Source: Gnetum montanum
Lineage: Eukaryota; Streptophyta; Gnetopsida; Gnetales; Gnetaceae
Direction of reading: 5' to 3'
Assembly: GCA_015680685.1 (NCBI GenBank)
Contig: MNCI01025178.1
Coordinates: 345,354-409,353 of the forward strand
Length of the DNA: 64,000 nt
Below are positions 11,291 to 22,570 of the stretch, one piece after another. The notes below the pieces were generated by a model. That model did not search any database and was not told where the DNA came from. It was given only the letters and a program-made list of their open reading frames with translations. The position numbers and the translations under genes are program-made. Within the stretch, counting starts at the first letter, position 1; each line of letters begins with the position of its first letter.

Positions 11291-12486
11291 GAGGAGTCCT
11301 TATCCGATCAGTTTCCAGATGAACTCCTCTTCACAGGTGCCGTTGATCCTCAAGTACCCAAGGAATCCCCTTGGTTCAATAGCATCCTCACCTACCTTAC
11401 AACCCAGGAGCTGCCAAAGGAATGGAACCATCGACAAAAACAACAGTTTCTCCATAAGGCCAAGCATTTCATGGAAATCAACAGCCACCTCTACAAGGTG
11501 TGCGTAGACAGCTTGGTTCAATAGTGTGTCCCTAATGATGATACACTGCACGTCCTCCAAGATGCTCATGAGGGTCCTTGTGGGGGCCACTATGCTGGAT
11601 GCTGAACAACCATTAAAATCCTGCTTGCAAGGTATTACTGGCCTACACTTTTCAAGGACGCACAATGGTTCACCCACTCCTATGAATGATGCTAACGAGA
11701 TGGTGGGATGTCAACACGGTTGGAGGAACCTCAACAATGGATCCAGCCACTAGAGCCCTTCGACATCTGGGGTATCGACTTTATGGGGCCCATCACCCCC
11801 TTGTCAAATGGAAAGGCATACATCATCGTGGTAGTGGACTATTGTACAAAGTGGGCAGAAGTGGCAGTCGTCATCAACTGTTCTTCCAACACCACCACAC
11901 GATTTGTCTAGCAACAAATCATTACCAGGTTTGGAGTGCCATGTGCACTCATTTTTGACAATGGGACTCACTTCACAGGTGTCACTTTTTGAAAAATCAT
12001 GCAACGCTTGGGGGTAACACATAAATTTACAACATCCTATCACCCCAAGCCAATGGGCAGGCGGAAGTCACCAATAGGGAGATCACCAAGATCCTTACCT
12101 GCACCATTAGCAAATACAGAAGGGATTGGAGCACCAAGCTTAACGATGCCCTATGGGCCTATCACTCCACTTGGAAACTTCCTGTAGGGTACTCTCCCTA
12201 CGAGTTAGTGTACAGAAAGTTGCCAACACTTACAATCCAAGTAGAACTCTGGACACTATCCATAGCTAGTGACCTTGGCCTTGACCTACCGCTAGCACAA
12301 CGAGAACGATTAATCAATTTAAGTGTGCTAGATGAGAACCGATTAGTGGCCCTATTTTCAAATGAAACCCATAAGGCCTATAACAAGAAACGACATGATC
12401 TTAGGATTTGGAAGGTCACATTTTGTTGTGGAGACAAGGTATTCTATTGGAACCCCTCACATGTATCCCAATCGACAAAGTTTTAG
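11291..12486 (+). pseudogene. Integrase of element B
   Basis: A degenerate HHCC zinc-binding region (about 11540-11700) is followed by the catalytic core: FDIWGIDFMGPITPLSNGKAY (11758-11820), DYCTKWAEV, then IFDNGTHFTG with the second Asp near 11958, and a frameshifted copy of the YHP..NGQ.E segment near 12040-12070. The C-terminal KVTFCCGDKVFYWNPS part is intact at about 12413-12465. Stops and at least one frameshift break it. I see no chromodomain. It would insert the cDNA, generating the 5-bp target duplication observed. Confidence 0.88.
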
Positions 12487-13187
12487 ACACTATGGGAGGG
12501 ATCTTATATTGTCTCCATAGCCTTGTCATCAGCTAGTCGCCCTCATTCCATTTTTCGTGTCTCCTCCTTTCTACCTAGTCATGGGGGAGACCATCATCCC
12601 TGTTGATCCATTCCCTACTCCCCTCACCGTTTGATCATTTTTTGTTTTACAATTTTTTTTTTGTTTCTTACTTTTTTATTTTACACTTTTTTTTTCACCA
12701 TCGTTCATACGTTTGCACATTATTTTTTTTTATTTTTTATTTTTATTTTTGGTAACTATATATTTTTTTCATGTAATGGCAAACGTCATCATATTGTCTT
12801 TAGACGTTCAACATGGTCGATTTTCATTACGATGGGTACTGTAATAGTCTTCCTCATTATTTGGCTTCCACCATTACATGGTTGTCCTTGGATTTTACGT
12901 TGTGTTCACTTCATAAACTCGGAAGTGAGTCCACGTCATTCGCCCATTCACCATTCCATGGTTTTCCTTTTGTTGCGAACATGTAACCCCTTCACTTAAA
13001 AAAATTTTAATTAATGTGTGACTTGTGTAGTTCCTAGACTGAGGGATGATCCAATGGTTTGAATTAGGTTTGAATTTAAGGGGAATGCTTATTTGTTGTT
13101 CTGTTCTGTTCCCTAGGTTACTAGTGTGTCCTCACGGATTTCCTCCCACTCCAAGTGTCTCTCCACGGAAGCTTCTGGGTAGTTCAA

Positions 13188-13389
13188 CCTTGCATGGTGT
13201 GGTCCTCATTGAAAAAAATTCAAAAATTAAAAAAAAAGCAAAAAAAAAAAAAAAACAAATAAAATGAGGATTCAAAGCACACCCCTTGATCGAATGCATG
13301 CACACACGCATGGGTCTTCGCATGGTGTGGTTCCCCTGCATAGAAGAAAAGAAAAATGAATCGTAGGGGAATTCAAAGCACACCCCTTA
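13188..13389 (+). other. Two tandem hairpin modules, element B
   Basis: First module 13188-13287, stem TCCTCATT with AATGAGGA around an A-rich loop. Second module 13316-13389, stem TTCCCCT with AGGGGAA around a shorter loop. Both have the outer GCATGGTGTGG and TTCAAAGCACACCCCTT arms. The stem bases differ completely between the two modules, yet each stem stays complementary. Confidence 0.6.
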
Positions 13390-14154
13390 GACCACCTCTC
13401 ACGGGCCATATGCTTTAGTTATGGGACTTCCTTGGTCCCCTCTAACTTCCTCCTGTTTCACTTCCTTCTTCTCATGTTTCCTAGTGTGGTGGTTCTCTGT
13501 GGGCTCATTCTTGTTTCCTTGGGGAATGGTTGGGACTTCATTTATTGCTGCGATGTCACTGACTACAGATGGTTTTGGGTCTAACCTTAGGAAGGTTCTA
13601 CTGGGTCACTTAACCATGATCGCACATGAGGTTTCATGTGGCCAACACTTGGACTTTCCATTCTCTCCTCTCCCTCTGTTTCCACTCCTCTTCGTACTCA
13701 CCTCACTGCCCTTTTTATGTTTTGTGTGTCATCATGTTTTCTATAGGTCTCTCATGCCTTAGCAGGTTCTCTTGGTTTGGAGTCTTAACAAGCCAACACC
13801 ACTTCTTGCCACCCAAGCCCATGGACCCTGGTGTTGAGGGTATGCCGGGGCTACAAAGGCTATTGCCTACTATGGGGAGGACCCACCTACATATTTTTGG
13901 TTCTGCCTGTTAAGCCTCCCATCCTTTGGATATCTTGGTTGATTAGTTTCAGTGTCCCATCATTCGATTCCATCCTCACGGAGTTCTTTTTAAATCTTGT
14001 TCTCCAATTTTGTCTCTTTTTCGCACTTAATTTCCTTCCTCTTGTCCTTAGCCATGATCAGGCATTTTCTACGCTTCAACTGCCTCAATTTGGATTTTCA
14101 AATTCATCATTTTGGATGTTTTATGGGTTGGTCAACGCTGGTCCATGGGTGAAT

Positions 14155-14225
14155 AGTGCTGTGTATACGTGGCCGCGTATACACGGCCCCATCGATGCAG
14201 CACCCAACCCCTATATATACCCTGT
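14155..14225 (+). promoter_or_regulatory. Internal U3-like promoter upstream of ORF3, element B
   Basis: GTGTATACGTGGCC and GCGTATACACGGCC form a near-perfect inverted pair, followed by ATCGATGCAG and then TATATATA at 14212-14219. The repeat types (tacgtGGCC, TCGATGCAG) match the U3 of B's own 5' LTR (5660-5725) and of the solo LTR at 27183. Relic C (TATAAATA at 23392) and E (TATAAATA at 46775) have TATA boxes at the equivalent place, each followed by a CAACACTT or TGCAC-like box and a CAGGRGAG-TTTTT segment. Promoter function is inferred. Confidence 0.55.
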
Positions 14226-14596
14226 TGCACTTCTTTATTTTTGATCATTTGGAGTCCAAATTAAGGAGATTTTTTGCCATTTTTTCTGCCTAACCCTTCC
14301 CAACGCACCTACATTCCATCATGTGTCCACACCCACCTATCCTTGCCCTTTTTACGTCCTCGNNNNNNNNNNNNNNNNNNNNNNNNNNNNNGGGGGGGGG
14401 GGGGTGGTGCCTTTGTGTAATTAATTAATTAGTTTGTGAATTACGAAAAATTTGGCCCTAATCCCTAACTTAACGCTCTGGGAAACTTAATAGTGTGCCT
14501 GTGCTATTAACATAACTTGGTTAAACTGAGAAAGTATATATGAACCATCTTAAACTACTTATGAACGATCTAATGGATGGCTATGTTTTATTGTAG

Positions 14597-17452
14597 ATGG
14601 CTACAAAACCAAGGCACCCAAGGGACGAAGGATTGTCACAACCAAGGGACAAGCGCCCATGCATGGAAAGGGGACAAGGAGTGCAATCGCCAGAGTATGT
14701 AGAGGGCTCTCATGCAACTGGGCCCTTTTGCGAACGACCTGACATGGAATCTATTCACCAGATTCCCAAAGAGGAGATTCTCGGCAAGCAATCACTCAGG
14801 GATGAGACTCCTGGGATAGCACCGCAGCTTGAGGTCACCTTGACCCAAGCCTACCTTGATGCTATCACACCACGCGAGATGCAACGGACGATCCTCCAAG
14901 AGTTAAATTTTGGACCATTCCTTGAGAACGCTTCAGAAGATGTGAGACTCCAATTGCAAAACTCTCCGATGTGGCCAATCATCACAACTAGTGGTGAGTA
15001 GTACTTAGGAGAAACCTATCTCTTCTAGACAAATTAGCAACCAAGGTCAAGAGTAAGAATCAAAGACATTTATGTCTCTTACTCTTCAGAAGCAATAACA
15101 CAAGCTCTGGGGTTGCCTGAAATTGGGGCAGATGTGGTAGAAATTCCAAAGCAGGCCGATCCAGAGGTGAAGATGCAATGGATCCAACGGTGCTATGGTG
15201 TAGAGTGCAAGGAATTTGGCTCCTTAACCATGGTGGAGAGGGTATACTCCAAGATAGCATCTTACCATTTGAATCCAACAGTAAGACCCAACAAAATCAT
15301 AGCCTTCTCTGCTTGTGCATGTGCCACATTGAGTGGGAAATTTTCCATGAGTCTTCCACAACTATTATTTCTGGAGATTGAAAAAAGGTTCGCTGAGAAA
15401 AAACGTGGAAGATGAGCTCTCCCCTTTCCCTACCTAATCCGAAAGTTATGCAAATAGGCAAGGATAGCACGATACTCTAATGATATCATCCGGCGTGCCC
15501 CAATTGCCTCGTGGCAGAAATGATGAAAAAAAAAATTCTTGCCGCCACACAGACAAAGGAAGAGTAGCAACCACCTCCACCACCTGCACAAAAAACATAG
15601 CCGGGCTCGTAAAACACAACAGAATACATCTGCGAGCTCCGAGAAATTCTCTTGAGCCAACAAGAGCAATCTGGTAGGACTGGTGGAGGAGAAGATACTT
15701 TAGTCTATCACCCTGCCATGAGCCATCTGGAGTAAGTGGCTCAATCAGTTAGCTTGCTTGAAAGGGCAAGGTCAATATTCTCTACTGCTCGAGCACCAAT
15801 TCCACCTAGAACAGATCTAAGCATTCGAGATGTATCAACTGCAACACAATAGTTATTCCCCAAAATCTCAAGGAATGCTGCTAATTTCTCGGTACACTTG
15901 GAAGATGGTGAAGAGGCGACGATCCTAGTGATGCAGTAGCAAGGACAGGAAGTTGCGGCTGAAGTGGTTGCTGATATAATTATTATGGTCCTCAATGCAT
16001 CAGTAGCACCTGTACCAAACATTCATGGACTACAAGATGTACAAGTGTTTTCCGGAACTTCGCGTAGCAAGATTGATGTAGCCCAACATGAAGAATTATT
16101 GGAATGACTGGTGGGAACTAGGCAACCGCTTCTGGATGTCTTCGACCTTCCAGACAACATCACTACAACCCAGTCGAAGCTGCTATCAGCAAGGGGTAAG
16201 ATCATCATCTTGGAAGAGCAACCAGAAATTTCTCAAGTCGCTTGTCAACGCTTGGCAACGGAGGTCACCCAATTAAGAGCCCAGCTTGTCGATCCAACCA
16301 TCCTCAACCATGAAATCACTAGAGATGAAGCTTTTCAATAGCTTTAGCTTAAACTTCAGGTTGTTGAGGATGTGCGAGAGACAACGATCCTAGAAAAGTC
16401 CATAGTAGACGCCTGAGCATATTATTTAGAGAAGGACTTGGCAGAGATTCGCTAGGAGAATGTGTAGTTGACCGCAGAAGTTCATTTCCTATGCAATGTT
16501 GGTGCAGAGAATAAACACATGAAAGATTTCATCCACCAACAGCAGGAGGAGCTAGCCAGGGTGAACGCAGACATAAGAAAGTTGACAGCTGAAAATAGAA
16601 ATCAGTCAATGGAGGAGGTTCAGGCATTGCGACAGAAGTTTACAATCAAAATTATTGCTTGGAAGAATGAGGCCCTAAAATTTGAAAAAGTCAAAAATCA
16701 TTACAAGGACCAAGTGGGATTGCAGAAGGAGGTGAACAAGAAGCATATTCAAGTCGCTAAAGCCAAGATGAACCAAGCACTCCAGCAGCTCCGAAAGGGA
16801 GGTGATATATAGCCATCCATATTTGATGGGTTGAATGCCTACAATAAAGAAGAAATCCACCTAAAGGAGCTGCAGATTGAAGAAATGATAGAATACATGG
16901 AATTGGCCAACCTTTGGTATGTAAACCTAGCTATGCTCACAGTCAGGAGACCGTGGTTAGAATTAGAAAAATAAGTGGCCACCTCATATTCCTTATATGA
17001 GGGTGAGTTCCAGGTGCACAAGGCAACTAAACAAAAGTTGGCAATAGCAAACATGGAACTCAAGGTCCTCTGCACAAGCTTTGAAGGCCAACGTACTGTC
17101 GTGGAGGACCTAGCCTGAAGAATGAGTGACTACCAGCAACTGCAGTCATCAGTCCAAGCGTTTGACATTGAATGCAAGTAGTTCGTAGCCTGGTTTGTCA
17201 ACTTAAAAGAACTCATTCTGGTGCTACCTTGCCCTTGGGAAGTTCCAGTTCCAGCACACATTGGAGAAGCTACCTGGACCGTGAACGACCCTAGAAGCAA
17301 AGAAGAAAAAATGAGGGCTCTCTTGAAGGCTTTTTGGCTACCTCCAGAAGTTGTAGCTGCCGCAAGACTTTTGACATTTGTGCTGCCAGCAATGCATGGG
17401 CTAGAGGTTGGAGAAGGTCCATCAAAACCACTAACCCCAGGGACGGTGTGAT
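14597..17452 (+). pseudogene. ORF3 (env-position coiled-coil protein) of element B
   Basis: Starts MATKPRHPRDEG directly after TATTGTAG. A globular N-terminal part includes LGETY (about 15007-15021), ALGLPEIG and WIQRCYGVECKEFGSL (15176-15225). It is followed by a long helical, Glu/Lys/Gln-rich segment (16090-17110) with SMEEVQALRQK and AWKNEA, then a short tail. E carries a clear homologue with SMEEVHAIRQK and TWKNEA at 47258-50020. Stops, mostly TAG, and a frame change between about 15420 and 16100 break it. It occupies the place of the Athila env-like ORF, but I see no signal peptide or convincing membrane anchor. I do not recognise its family. Confidence 0.72.
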
Positions 17453-17701
17453 CTTCTCTAGCAATTTTATGCATCATCCTACACAGCAGAGGCTCCAGGA
17501 TTAGCGAGGTGTTCAATTTTGTCTCTGAACACCGCCATTTTTGTAATTTGTCTCCCTTTGTAACTCGGGCACTTGGTGAATTCATGTTGTGTCATGTGTG
17601 TGTCATTTATGTGTTTAAGTTATGTCTGTTGTAAATAAGAATCCATACCTTCCAAATTGTAAAGTAACTCGAGGATGAGTTTTTGCTTAGTTGTGGGGGT
17701 A

Positions 17702-18469
17702 TGATGAAGTGTCATTTAGTTGTAGCGAAGCTCTTGTAGTTTGCTCCTGCAAGAGATAGAATATTTTCCAAGTGCCTATAGCAGGTGTAAGAAAAGTGAT
17801 CAGATCTTTATTCGAGCGTTGATGTATCTGAGCCCATTGGCGTGACGACAATAAAGACGAACTGTTCAAGCATTCCTTGCGGCATTTGGACTTAGTTATT
17901 TCATGCATTTAATAGTTTAATATGTTTATGCTTTATTAATTACTTGTTTATGCTTTATTAGTTACTTGTTGATTACTTATGTTTTCATTATTATAATTTC
18001 AATCGTTATTGTTTATTCGTAGTTTGTTAAAGACATAAGTACGACCATCTCGAATGTAATCCAAACACTTGGTAAGCCCAGTGACACTTAACGAAGATTT
18101 AGATTAAGATAATAGGAGATGTTCATAACGTGCTTGGAAGATGGGACTGGATACTTATGTTAGGAATAGTTAAGATTTAGATTAAGATAATTTTAGATTA
18201 ATTAATATTCTATCCTTATTTCCCAAGATAATTAGTCGTCGATTAAATAATTAAAAAGATATAAAAATAATTAGCCTTAATCTCACTTAACCAACGTAAA
18301 AAGAACTTCACAAGTTATATTAGGATGACAACGACCATTCTAACCTAAGGTTTCACTAGTTAGAAGTTTGGTGTATGTTAAGTGCTTGCAATTTGCAGAT
18401 TTCGACTGAGTCGCACGTGAATACTCATGATTCGTATGGTTGGGTGTAGGGATGCCTAGTCGTTCATGA
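17702..18469 (+). repeat. 3' LTR of element B, U3 core deleted
   Basis: Begins TGATGAAGTG after the polypurine-like TTGTGGGGGTA and ends TTCATGA, a one-base change from TTCATCA, followed by CTTAG. It is 768 bp against 913 bp for the 5' LTR. The junction TTTAGTTGTAGCG shows that the segment from the U3 repeats through the TATA box (5648 to about 5808 in the 5' LTR) has been lost between two TAGT microhomologies. A small local duplication of ATTTAGATTAAGATAA lies near 18097 and 18175. Confidence 0.9.
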
Positions 18470-18474
18470 CTTAG

Positions 18475-18809
18475 GATAATGAGTTTCAACAAAACAAGAT
18501 CAATTTAGGTCATGGTTACTAACTTTTTGGGAAAAACTTAACAATGACCTTAATCAATTAATATTTAAAGTATTAAGATGGGTGAGAGTTACCTAAACTG
18601 GTGTGTTCTTGTATTACCAAAATCTTTTACAATTGATGAATCATGATGAGGTGTAATCAGATCTTTATCAGTCAATGATATCCATGAAAGAGTTTTGTTG
18701 GCTGGTTATCCATGATTCTTCCTAGTTCATAGCTTCATGTTTATCATTAGGTTGTAGTTAATCCATGGTCCTAAATGGCCCTTGGGTCATGGTTTGCTCT
18801 AATACCAAT
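18475..18809 (-). other. Short internal remnant beside the LTR at 18810, with primer site
   Basis: The right end, read on the minus strand, gives TTGGTATTAGAGCAAACC, close to the tRNA-iMet-type primer site TGGTATCAGAGC, immediately next to the LTR. The rest (18475-18790) shows no reading frame or motif that I recognise. Confidence 0.45.
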
Positions 18810-19384
18810 TGTGACATCATGTCCTTGGATGCCATGGAAAATGTCAAATATGCGATATATTAGACATTATGCATACAAAAAAAATATACCAAAGGTGAAA
18901 TATATGTGATATTCGACATTATGTATAAAGGAAATAATAGAAAAAATGGAAAAAGAGAAAGAAAAGAATGCTTTATTGATATGGAATAACATATTTGGAT
19001 TATGCTTGAAGAGTGTTTCTTAGGGTTTTCTTCCTTTGGTATCTATCCCTTAGAGGCAATCCAGCACTACCACCATGGTTAGGCCTATAACCCGATCATA
19101 AGGGATGGCCATTCCACTTCCTATTCTACTTCACTTAGCTCTTATGACTTGCCTATATCGGCTTTGCCACTTTATGCTTGGCACAACCTCTAAGCCTAGG
19201 TATAAATGCCTTAGGTCAAACCCCCAAAGGTTACCTCAAGAGACATGTCCATTATTACAACATGCCCTTTTGGGTCTTAATTACAATTGCCCTTTTGGTT
19301 CTTGTTATGATAACAATAATATTTGTTATGAAGAGGCACCATCTTTGTTAGGCAGCAACATCATTTAGAAATGGGGACATGACA
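18810..19384 (-). repeat. LTR of an unrelated retrotransposon, minus orientation
   Basis: Bounded by TGTGACATCATGTCC on the left and GGGGACATGACA on the right, inverted ends of the TGTCA...TGACA kind. The tRNA-iMet-like primer site on its left side gives minus orientation. Its length of about 575 bp and this kind of end fit a Ty3 chromovirus or copia LTR; I cannot decide which. It abuts the truncated RT of element C at 19385. Confidence 0.55.
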
Positions 19385-21720
19385 ATTACTATTACAACTT
19401 TCTAGATGGTTATAGTGGCTATAACCAAATCCAGATTGCACTAGAGGATTAGGCCAAAACAACATTTATGAGTCCTTAGGGAACTTTTACATATCGAAAG
19501 ATGCCTTTTGATCTATGCAATGCTCTTGCAACAGTTTAACACTTGGTCTTGAGCATCTTTTAGCAACAAATTGGTTGTGGGATGGAAGTCTTCATGGATG
19601 ACTTCTCCACCTATGGCACCACATTTGAGCAAGCTTTGATTGCCTTGAGCAAGTGCTTAAAAGGTGTGTGGAGACAAATCTTTAGCTCAATTGGTAGAAG
19701 AGCCATCTAATGGTCTAGGAGGGCATTGTACTAGGGCACAAAATTTCTCAGNTAATTAAGCTAAAGATTTGTCTCCACACACCTTTTAAGCACTTTCTCA
19801 AGGCNAGCTAACTAGAAATCATTAAAGATGTCCAATCATTCCTTGGATACAATGGCTACTATTGGCATTTTATAGAGAATTTCTTTAAGATCGCAAAACT
19901 GTTGGTTGAGCTTACAAATAAAGATGCTCCATTTATTTGGACTAAGGAATGTGAAAATGCATTCTAGAGGCTCAAGCAGAAGATTGTAGAGACTCCAATT
20001 CTACAAGCATTTGACTAGTTTAGACTGTTTCATATAATGATAGATGCATCAAATTATGCCTTGGAAGCCATGCTTACATAGTTGGATGACAAGAAACATC
20101 CATATTGCATTCACTACGCAAGTCGAAGCATTTTTGGTGCATAGGTAAATTACACCACAATAGAGATAGAACTAATGACAATGGTGTATGCTCTAGAGAA
20201 GTTCAGGCACTATGTGCTTGGATACAAAGTTTTTGTGCACATTGACCATAGTGCTATTCACTTCCTTATGAATAAGCCAACAGTGAGCCCTTGTATCATA
20301 TGATGGTTGGTGATCTTACAATGTTAGATTGAAAAGGGACTAAGAATGTGGTCATTGATCACTTATCTCGGTTACGATAGGATAACAAAGAGGAGAGCCT
20401 GCTCTCTGACCAATATTTTGATGAACTCCTCTTTACAAGTGCAATAAATGAACAAGTGCCCAATGAACCAAAATGGTATGATAACATCCTCACTTATCTT
20501 ATAACTCAAGAGATGCCATAAGATCTGAACTACAAGAAGAAACAACAATTTCTTTATCAAGTCAAACACTTCATGGAAATCAATGGATACCTTTACAACG
20601 TGTGCACCAATGGCCTAGTTTGTTGGTGTGTATTTGATGCTAATCAACTACATGTTCTTTATGAGACTCATGAGGGTTCTTGTGGGGGCTACTATGTTGG
20701 GAGATTCATGATCATTAAGATCCTGATGGTAGGGTATTATTGGCCAACCATCCTCAGGGGCATCCACCAATTTATCCACTCTTGTGAATGCTGTCAATAA
20801 GATGGTGGGATGACCACTCAAATGGAAGGACCTCAATAGTGGATTCAAACATTGGAACCCATCGACATTTGGGGCATTTACTTCATGGGTCCCATCATGC
20901 CCATATCAATTAGAAAGGTGTACATAATCATTATTGTTGATTACTGCACAAAATGAGTAGAAGCAGTAGTCGTCATTGACTATACATCATCTACTGCTAT
21001 GCAATTTGTACAACAAAATGTTGTAAATAGGTTTGGGATGCCATGTGCACTGATTTTTGACAATGAAACCCATTTTATAGGCACTATATTTTGCAAGCTT
21101 ATGCAATGCTTGGGGGTTGAACATAAACTAATGACACCCTACCACCCCCAAGCCAACAGTCAAGTAGAAGTTACTAATAGGGAGATCACAAAGATGCTGA
21201 CAAAAACTATTATCAAATATAGGAGAAACTAGAGCACAAAGCTGAATGATGCCCTTTGTGCATACCACTCAAACATGGAAACTTCTTATAGGCTACTCTC
21301 CCTATGAGCTGGTGTATAGAAAATTACCAACTCTACCTATCCAATTTGAGCTTCGTACACTTTCAATAGCCTATGACTTCGACCTTAACCTTAGCCTAGC
21401 ATAAAAGAAAGATTAATCAACTTGAATGTACTAGATAAAAATTGATTAGTAGTCCTATCCTTAAATGAAGTGCATAAAGCATTTAAAAAACAACGCCATG
21501 ACCTTAGGATAAGGAAAGTGAAATTTTGAACTTGGAGACAAGGTCTTCTACTAGAATCCTACACACGTACCTTAACAAACTAAGTTTCAAATGTTGTGGG
21601 AAAGGCCTTATATCATTTACAAAACCTTTTCTTCTAGGGCCATGTTAATCTACAAACCTGAGAGCCTAAACAAAAAGTAGTTGGTCAACACACAATAGGT
21701 CAAACCTTTCCATGAACCTA
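19385..21720 (+). pseudogene. pol: RT, RNase H and integrase of relic C
   Basis: RT from SFLDGYSGYNQI, with catalytic VFMDDFSTYG retained near 19591-19620. RNase H is a TDASNY-like box (read IDASNYALEAML) near 20040 with HIDHSAIHFLMNKP near 20240. The integrase zinc region H..H..C..C is clear (LHVLYETHEGSCGG..., HSCECC, about 20650-20800). The core D-D-E has IDIWGIYFMGP (about 20860), IFDNETHF (about 21053) and VEVTNREI (about 21165). Many TAG codons interrupt it, including Gln-to-stop in ALED-stop-AKT at the same codon as in B. Confidence 0.88.
19638..19806. repeat. Inverted duplication bounded by single Ns, probable assembly error
   Basis: Bases 19753-19804 are the reverse complement of about 19640-19693 (GTGTGTGGAGACAAATCT and flanks) inside the RT of relic C. 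An isolated N sits at each edge, 19752 and 19805. The expected RT sequence between the KSHLM-VQEGIVLGHKI segment and the QSFLGYNGYY segment is missing. A mis-joined gap fill explains this better than biology. Confidence 0.7.
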
Positions 21721-22472
21721 AGCAAGCTAGTGGAAGCAATGTCTTAACAGATGGATAACCACAATCAATTTTTCAGATCTCCTTCTTACAACTTAGTCAT
21801 GGGAGAGATGGCCATCCATGCTAATCATTATAGTGGCTTAGGTTTTTATCTTTTTGTTTTTCACATTTTTTTACACTTGTTATTTTTACAACTTTTTATT
21901 TTATGCCTTCTTTATTTTACACCTTCTTATTTTTTTACTTTATTAATATTTCGAATTTTTGTTTTACAACATTGTTAGTATGCTTTATTTTTCTGGAATA
22001 TTTTACAATTTCTTTTATATTTTTATATTTTTCTTCATTTTGGTGTGAATTTTCCTTATTTTCTAATAAAATTGCTTTATTGCCAATAGGACACAGTGAT
22101 GCTTTAGTTGTTTTCTAATGGTGGTTTGTACTTAACATTTTTGATTGCTAATGTCTAGTTTCTATTTTTGAATTTTGATGACTGATAACTAAGAGAGGTT
22201 TCTCTTTCATGGAATAGATAATGAGTTCACATCATTGACCCATCCACCTACTCTATGGTTTTCCTAGTTTTGGAAATATGAGGTTGCTTTTTCATTAATA
22301 AAACTTTAATGAACTTGTGACCTTAATCTTGGAAAAGATTCAAAGGTTTGTAAAGGGTGAGACTTCAAGGGAATTCAATACTCTTTGTACCTCTCTACTT
22401 GTTTGAGTGCATGTGTGTTTTTGTGGATTTCTTATCGTTATGTGTTGACCAATAACAAGAAGCTAAATAAGT

Positions 22473-22570
22473 CTTTGCATGGTGTGGTTCCCATCCAAAA
22501 ATGCATGAAAAGCATAAAATGTTCAAAAAAAAAAAAAAAAACATGATGGAAATTCAAAGCACACCCCATA
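22473..22570 (+). other. Conserved hairpin module, relic C copy
   Basis: CTTTGCATGGTGTGG arm, stem TTCC(C)ATC with GATGGAA, A-rich loop, TTCAAAGCACACCCC arm. It is a further independent variant of the module seen in A, B, F and G, with one bulged C. Confidence 0.58.

Larger units (their letters stand above)
12487..14596 (+). other. Non-coding region between integrase and ORF3 of element B
   Basis: It begins with CTAGTCATGGGGGAGACC at 12572 and a T-rich run, then two hairpin modules (13188-13389), the CTATGGGGAGGACCCACC block near 13868, and an internal promoter-like segment at 14155-14219. A 29-base gap of N lies at 14363-14391, directly followed by a run of G that is likely a sequencing artefact. 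It ends with TTTTATTGTAG directly before the ORF3 ATG. Confidence 0.75.
5628..18469 (+). mobile_element. Athila-like Ty3/gypsy retrotransposon B, full length and decayed
   Basis: A complete 12.8 kb element flanked by the 5-bp target duplication CTTAG (5623-5627 and 18470-18474). Order: 5' LTR, tRNA-Asp-type primer site, gag, protease, RT, RNase H, integrase, about 2 kb of non-coding DNA with two hairpin modules and an internal TATA promoter, ORF3, polypurine tract, 3' LTR. The FMD(D/E)FSTYG form of the RT catalytic motif, the DIWGIDFMGP motif in integrase and an extra ORF after pol all point to the Athila lineage. Every reading frame is interrupted, and the protease and RT active sites are damaged, so it cannot move on its own now. 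Confidence 0.93.

Noticed and set aside
9764-12486. A variant genetic code with TAG/TAA as Gln, suggested by stops at Gln positions
   Set aside because: The young gag-pro of F uses CAG/CAA and normal stops, and the old copies also have frameshifts and TGA; methyl-cytosine decay explains it.
13046-14244. Several Phe/Leu/Ser-rich frames of 70-137 codons as membrane proteins
   Set aside because: They come from T-rich non-coding DNA of element B, are not conserved in F, C or E, and overlap each other in different frames.
14363-14405. G-run as a G-quadruplex or polypurine tract
   Set aside because: It directly adjoins an N gap and most likely reflects failed sequencing through a homopolymer.
14597-17452. 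ORF3 as a classical retroviral envelope
   Set aside because: No signal peptide, cleavage site or membrane anchor visible; the C-terminal half is coiled coil.
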